NCBI GenBank assembly: GCA_026986235.1
Contig: JALSOY010000045.1
Location: forward strand, 1 to 17,652
Direction: 5' to 3'
Length of the DNA: 17,652 bases
Source: Caldifarciminota bacterium
GTDB lineage: Bacteria; Hydrothermota; Hydrothermia; B15-G9; WFZT01
The notes beneath the pieces are model-generated. The model ran no database searches and was not told where the DNA came from. It was given only the letters and a program-made list of their open reading frames with translations. A program made the position numbers and the translations under genes. Shown one piece after another: positions 14,815 through 17,652 of the stretch (its first letter is position 1; the number at the start of each line of letters is the position of its first letter).

Positions 14815-15072
14815 ATGGAACGGTACTCATCACTCATAACCATCTCACGCATCTTCCGCTACCTGGCATGGATACTTTCCATAATCGTTGTCGTGGGTGG
14901 ATTTGCAAGTATTTCAAAACTGGGTATATCGTTTTTCATATTCTCCATCTTTTACGGATTCGTCATTTTCATCTTTTTTTACTTTTTCTCTGAGATCACC
15001 CTCCTTCTCGTGGATACTCACAAAAGTTTGAAGGACCTGATAGGCAGGGAGCGGGGAATTGATAAAGATTAA
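14815..15072 (+). CDS. Small two-TM membrane protein of unknown function
   Basis: An 85-residue protein with two hydrophobic helices (about 16-37, LAWILSIIVVVGGFASI, and 39-60, ISFFIFSIFYGFVIFIFFYFF), followed by a conserved-style Glu (FSEITLLLVDTHKSL) and a charged tail. This layout, two TM segments ending in an E-x(5-6)-D stretch, is common among small bacterial membrane proteins, but I cannot assign a named family or function. It begins 13 bp after the tRNA without a Shine-Dalgarno, so it may be transcribed from the tRNA promoter. It overlaps the metallo-beta-lactamase gene by 14 bp, which supports a real coding unit. Confidence 0.7.
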   Translation: MERYSSLITISRIFRYLAWILSIIVVVGGFASISKLGISFFIFSIFYGFVIFIFFYFFSEITLLLVDTHKSLKDLIGRERGIDKD

Positions 15073-16447
15073 GTTTCTCGGAGCCACCGGAACCGTCACG
15101 GGCTCGATGTACCTCTTTGATGTTGACGGGAGAAAGTTTCTCCTCGAGTCCGGCCTTTTTCAGGGACCGCGTGAACTTGAGGAAAGGAATTACCGTGAGT
15201 TCAACTTTGATCCCGCGGAGATCGAGTATATTATTCTCACCCATGGTCACCTCGATCACATAGGAATCCTTCCACGCCTTGTCAGAGAAGGATTTACAGG
15301 TGAGATCGTAACCACTCCTGCAACGCGGGATATAGCTTCCATCATGCTCATTGATGCAGCGAAGATCCAGGAAGAAGAGGCCTATTCCATATCCAAAAGG
15401 AATATGAGGAAGGGACTTCCGCCGGTGGCCCCCCTTTACGACTCAGGCGATGCTGTCCTGACCCTGAGGCACTTTACAAAGATGGTTAATTATGGAGAAA
15501 CATTCACGATATTCGATTCTGTTAAAGTCACATTCCGTGATGCAGGTCACATTCTTGGTTCCTCTTTCATCGAGATGGAGTTTGAAAATGGGAAGAAGCT
15601 CGTTTTTTCCGGAGATCTGGGAAACTACAATAAGCCCATAGTCAGAGATCCCGACAGTCCGGTGATGAAGGATGCCGACTTCGTCATAATGGAAACAACT
15701 TACGGAAACAGGGAGCACAGGAGTATCGAAGAATCCGTTGCGGAGCTGAGGGAAGCCATCATAGACACTTTTGAAAGGGGAGGTAATGTAATTATCCCGT
15801 CCTTTGCCCTCGAGAGGGCACAGGATATCCTGTATTATCTCCGTGAATTTTACGAAGAGGGTTCTCTCCCTGAGGGGGTACAGGTTTTTCTCGATTCTCC
15901 GCTTGCCATTTCTGCCACCCATATCTTCAGGGCACATCCTGAGTGTTTTGATGACGAGACGCGAGAGCTTATAAAGAGACACAGGGACCCTTTTTCGTTT
16001 CCGGGTTTAAAATTTACACGTTCGGTTGAAGAATCGAAAAAAATTAACAACATAAAAAGTGGAGCCATAATAATTGCCGGATCCGGCATGTGTACAGGGG
16101 GGAGGATAAAACATCATCTGAAACACAACCTCTGGAGGGAGGAGGCAAGTGTTGTCTTTGTGGGTTACCAGGCCAGAGGCACTCTCGGTAGAGATATTGT
16201 AGATGGCAAAGAAAAGGTCACAATTTACGGAGAAGAGGTCAGAGTCCGTGCCAGAGTTTATACGATCAACGGTTTTTCATCGCACGCAGGTAGAGATGGA
16301 CTCCTGAACTGGGCATTAAAATTTGAAAATCCTGAATTTTTCCTCGTCCACGGTGAACATGAATCGCAGGAGGCCTTCGCGTCATTATTACGGGAACATA
16401 AGAGGAGCGTAACCATCCCAGGATACGGAGAAGAGATAACAATCTAA
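15059..16447 (+). CDS. Beta-CASP metallo-beta-lactamase family RNA hydrolase
   Basis: A complete 462-residue protein of the MBL/beta-CASP family (ribonuclease J/CPSF73-like exo- or endonucleases). MBL motifs: THGHLDHIG (His62, His64, Asp66, His67), DAGHILGS (His164) and SGDLG (Asp186). Beta-CASP motifs: METTYGN then PSFALERAQD (247-256), IIAGSGMCTGGRIKHHL (338-354), GYQARGTLGR (369-378), GFSSHAGRDG (His409) and LVHGE (His431). Length matches the short archaeal/bacterial YSH1-like subgroup with no KH domain. It starts at a TTG with GGGAG 7 nt upstream; MIKIKFLGATGTVTGS is the family's usual N-terminus, so this start is well supported. It probably acts in RNA processing or decay, but its substrate is not known from sequence. 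Confidence 0.93.
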   Translation: MIKIKFLGATGTVTGSMYLFDVDGRKFLLESGLFQGPRELEERNYREFNFDPAEIEYIILTHGHLDHIGILPRLVREGFTGEIVTTPATRDIASIMLIDAAKIQEEEAYSISKRNMRKGLPPVAPLYDSGDAVLTLRHFTKMVNYGETFTIFDSVKVTFRDAGHILGSSFIEMEFENGKKLVFSGDLGNYNKPIVRDPDSPVMKDADFVIMETTYGNREHRSIEESVAELREAIIDTFERGGNVIIPSFALERAQDILYYLREFYEEGSLPEGVQVFLDSPLAISATHIFRAHPECFDDETRELIKRHRDPFSFPGLKFTRSVEESKKINNIKSGAIIIAGSGMCTGGRIKHHLKHNLWREEASVVFVGYQARGTLGRDIVDGKEKVTIYGEEVRVRARVYTINGFSSHAGRDGLLNWALKFENPEFFLVHGEHESQEAFASLLREHKRSVTIPGYGEEITI

Positions 16448-16516
16448 AGCCCTTTCCATCAACTCGTGAAAATCCCCTTTTTGTTCTTATTTGCAACGGT
16501 TTTATATTTTTGGCAT

Positions 16517-16545
16517 TTGCAAAATGAAACTTAATTGTTTATAAT
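16517..16545 (+). promoter_or_regulatory. Promoter upstream of the 48-aa ORF and regulator gene
   Basis: TTGCAA at 16517-16522, a 17-bp spacer and perfect TATAAT at 16540-16545 predict a start near 16552. Unlike the other promoters in this window, it leaves room for the AAGGAGGG at 16559-16566. Confidence 0.65.
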
Positions 16546-16570
16546 ACGCAAAACCTGGAAGGAGGGAAAT

Positions 16571-16717
16571 TTGAGAGGGAAAGTTATCGTTGAATCCCGC
16601 TTCTTTTCTGAGACATCAAGAAATACACACCTGCAACTCTTTCGTTTAATGAAAGTTATTGCACGAGAAAAATTGGGTTTTCCACACTCTTTCAATGTGA
16701 GAAAGGACAGGAGGTAG
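16571..16717 (+). CDS. Putative 48-residue small protein or leader peptide
   Basis: The ORF begins with TTG at 16571, preceded by AAGGAGGG (16559-16566) 4 nt upstream and by a clear promoter. It encodes a basic peptide (MRGKVIVESRFFSETSRN...KDRR) with no signal or TM segment. Its TAG at 16715-16717 lies within the Shine-Dalgarno region of the regulator gene, whose ATG follows 4 nt later, so translation of the two is probably coupled. No family is recognised. It could be a true small protein, a leader peptide, or simply a coupling ORF for the regulator. Confidence 0.5.
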   Translation: MRGKVIVESRFFSETSRNTHLQLFRLMKVIAREKLGFPHSFNVRKDRR

Positions 16718-16721
16718 AAGT

Positions 16722-17393
16722 ATGAAGACCGTGTTGATAGTGTTTTACGAGAAGAGGGTGCCGGAAGTGAAACCGGTCGGGGAGGGGAGTGTGGATGAGG
16801 TGCTGTATGTTCATCCCGGTACAGAGATTGAGAGAAACCGTATAGGAATAAAGGACTTTTCGATACAGGAGCTCGTGAATATTCTATCAGGAATCGATGG
16901 AGACAGGTTTTGTTACTTATTGTCAGATGATCTTAAAGCGGCAAGGCTTGCAAGTGTTATTTCCGCCATTCAGTTTGTCATTAAACCAAATGATGAAGTT
17001 TTTGTTTACGAAGGAGAAAAGCTTAAAAGAATTCCTGTCGTTATGTGGGGAGGTCCGGTCAAGTACATATCCGGGGAAGAGATCTTTTTCAGGGTTTGTA
17101 ATACACCGAGAAAGTGGGCGATCAACGGTTTTCTGCGATCCGTTCTATCACCAAACGAGAGAAAGGTATTAAAGGAGATCGTATTGAGAAGGGCCACAAT
17201 AAGTCAGATTGCCAGAAAATTTGGTAAATCACAGAAGACGATAGAGCATCAGATCAGGAACATATATTCAAAAGCAAGGCGGTGGTATAACCTCCCGGAG
17301 AAAACACCGCTTGACCGTAAATTCCTTATAAACAGTTTCAAAGAGGCATTTATCAGGAGAAAGAGGAAGGAAAGTGTGGAGAAAGCCGTTTAG
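16722..17393 (+). CDS. LuxR/GerE-type helix-turn-helix regulator with unknown N-terminal domain
   Basis: A 223-residue protein whose C-terminal third is a helix-turn-helix of the LuxR/GerE (or sigma region 4-like) class: LSPNERKVLKEIVLRRATISQIARKFGKSQKTIEHQIRNIYSKARRWY at about 142-189, with the turn at FGKSQKT. The N-terminal 135 residues (LIVFYEKRVPEVKP, DEVLYVHPGTEIER, DEVFVYEGEKLKRIPVVMWGG) are not a recognisable receiver or PAS domain; no phospho-acceptor Asp pattern is seen, so it may sense a ligand or act constitutively. AGGAGG 9 nt upstream supports the ATG at 16722. It lies between the 48-aa ORF and a lipoprotein gene, which may be among its targets (inference). Confidence 0.8.
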   Translation: MKTVLIVFYEKRVPEVKPVGEGSVDEVLYVHPGTEIERNRIGIKDFSIQELVNILSGIDGDRFCYLLSDDLKAARLASVISAIQFVIKPNDEVFVYEGEKLKRIPVVMWGGPVKYISGEEIFFRVCNTPRKWAINGFLRSVLSPNERKVLKEIVLRRATISQIARKFGKSQKTIEHQIRNIYSKARRWYNLPEKTPLDRKFLINSFKEAFIRRKRKESVEKAV

Positions 17394-17444
17394 GGATCCA
17401 CTTCTGGTGGAATTCATTATAATAAAGACAGGAGGTGAAAGGTT

Positions 17445-17652
17445 ATGAAAAAGCTACTGGCTGTGGCCGTAGTCCTTGTGACAGCCTGTAGTAAGCAGGC
17501 GACAGAACCTGGTGGTGGGACCATTGATAATCCCGTTCCGCTCGCCGTAGGTAACTACTGGGCGTATCTCAATTACTCAACTCTGGGATCTGATACCACA
17601 AGGGACACTCTGAGAATAGTCGGAACAGGGAGGGTGAATGGACACGAAGCCT
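17445..17652 (+). CDS. Putative lipoprotein (3' truncated by window end)
   Basis: ATG at 17445 follows AGGAGGTG at 17430-17437 with 7-nt spacing. The first 15 residues, MKKLLAVAVVLVTAC, are a textbook lipoprotein signal with lipobox VTAC (Cys15). The mature part starts with a flexible Gly/Pro-rich stretch (SKQATEPGGGTIDNPVP) and continues VGNYWAYLNYSTLGSDTTRDTLRIVGTGRVNGHEA, a pattern common in surface lipoproteins of uncharacterised bacteria. At least 69 residues are present. TATAAT at 17418-17423 lies just upstream but has no good -35 box, so independent transcription is uncertain. Function is unknown. Confidence 0.8.
   Translation, partial: MKKLLAVAVVLVTACSKQATEPGGGTIDNPVPLAVGNYWAYLNYSTLGSDTTRDTLRIVGTGRVNGHEA

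Noticed and set aside
15443..15982. 179-codon minus-strand open frame
   Set aside because: Antisense shadow of the beta-CASP gene, whose motifs in the sense frame are unambiguous.
17396..17412. Hairpin tccac-ttctg-gtgga after the regulator gene
   Set aside because: Only a 5-bp stem with no T-tract; too weak to call a terminator.

Overview
The window is a stretch of bacterial chromosome with densely packed genes, short intergenic gaps and moderate GC. Three features suggest a thermophilic or anaerobic Gram-negative lineage: frequent AGG/AGA arginine and ATA isoleucine codons, many Lys/Glu-rich proteins, and several GTG/TTG-like start contexts. A lipoprotein-type LptC implies an outer membrane with LPS. 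A secreted Asp-box beta-propeller with a Por-secretion (type IX) style C-terminal domain, plus a GH57 glucanotransferase, fits an uncultured FCB-type phylum such as WOR-3/Stahlbacteria or Hydrothermae. That placement is inferred from gene content only; no marker gene is present to settle it.

Layout. (1) 2-106, +: the tail of an unidentified protein. (2) 3263-109, -: a two-gene unit with a secreted Asp-box propeller and an M55 D-aminopeptidase (DppA-like). (3) 3563-5648, +: a small basic protein followed by the carbon-starvation transporter CstA, ended by a perfect GC-rich hairpin shared with the convergent gene. (4) 9962-5719, -: GH57 glucanotransferase/amylase, galactose-1-phosphate uridylyltransferase (GalT-type), and an acyl-CoA dehydrogenase, spaced as one operon. 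(5) 10266-12271, +: lipoprotein LptC, a 95-residue unknown, exonuclease III, and a UPF0158-like protein. (6) 14631-12292, -: a NagB/PIG-L fusion. (7) 14728-16447, +: tRNA-Arg(UCT), a two-TM small protein, and a beta-CASP metallo-beta-lactamase RNA hydrolase. (8) 16571 to the end, +: a 48-residue leader-like ORF, an HTH (LuxR/GerE-type) regulator, and the start of a lipoprotein.

The two largest intergenic gaps (about 300 bp each, both between divergent genes) each carry a copy of a short palindromic element with imperfect terminal inverted repeats. The copies lie in opposite orientation and share an exact 43-bp core. Their ends lie about 10 bp from good sigma-70 type -35 boxes. Several promoters (TTGAnn-N17/18-TAnAAT) sit so close to the start codon that the mRNA would be leaderless or nearly so, whereas genes inside operons have strong GGAGG sites, often inside the upstream stop region. 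This contrast moves several start codons inward from the longest ORF.

No CRISPR array, phage, transposase, toxin-antitoxin pair or defence system was found. Most genes are recognisable metabolic or housekeeping families. The least explained items are the repeat element and its promoter association, the small proteins (109, 95, 85 and 48 residues), and the NagB/PIG-L fusion.
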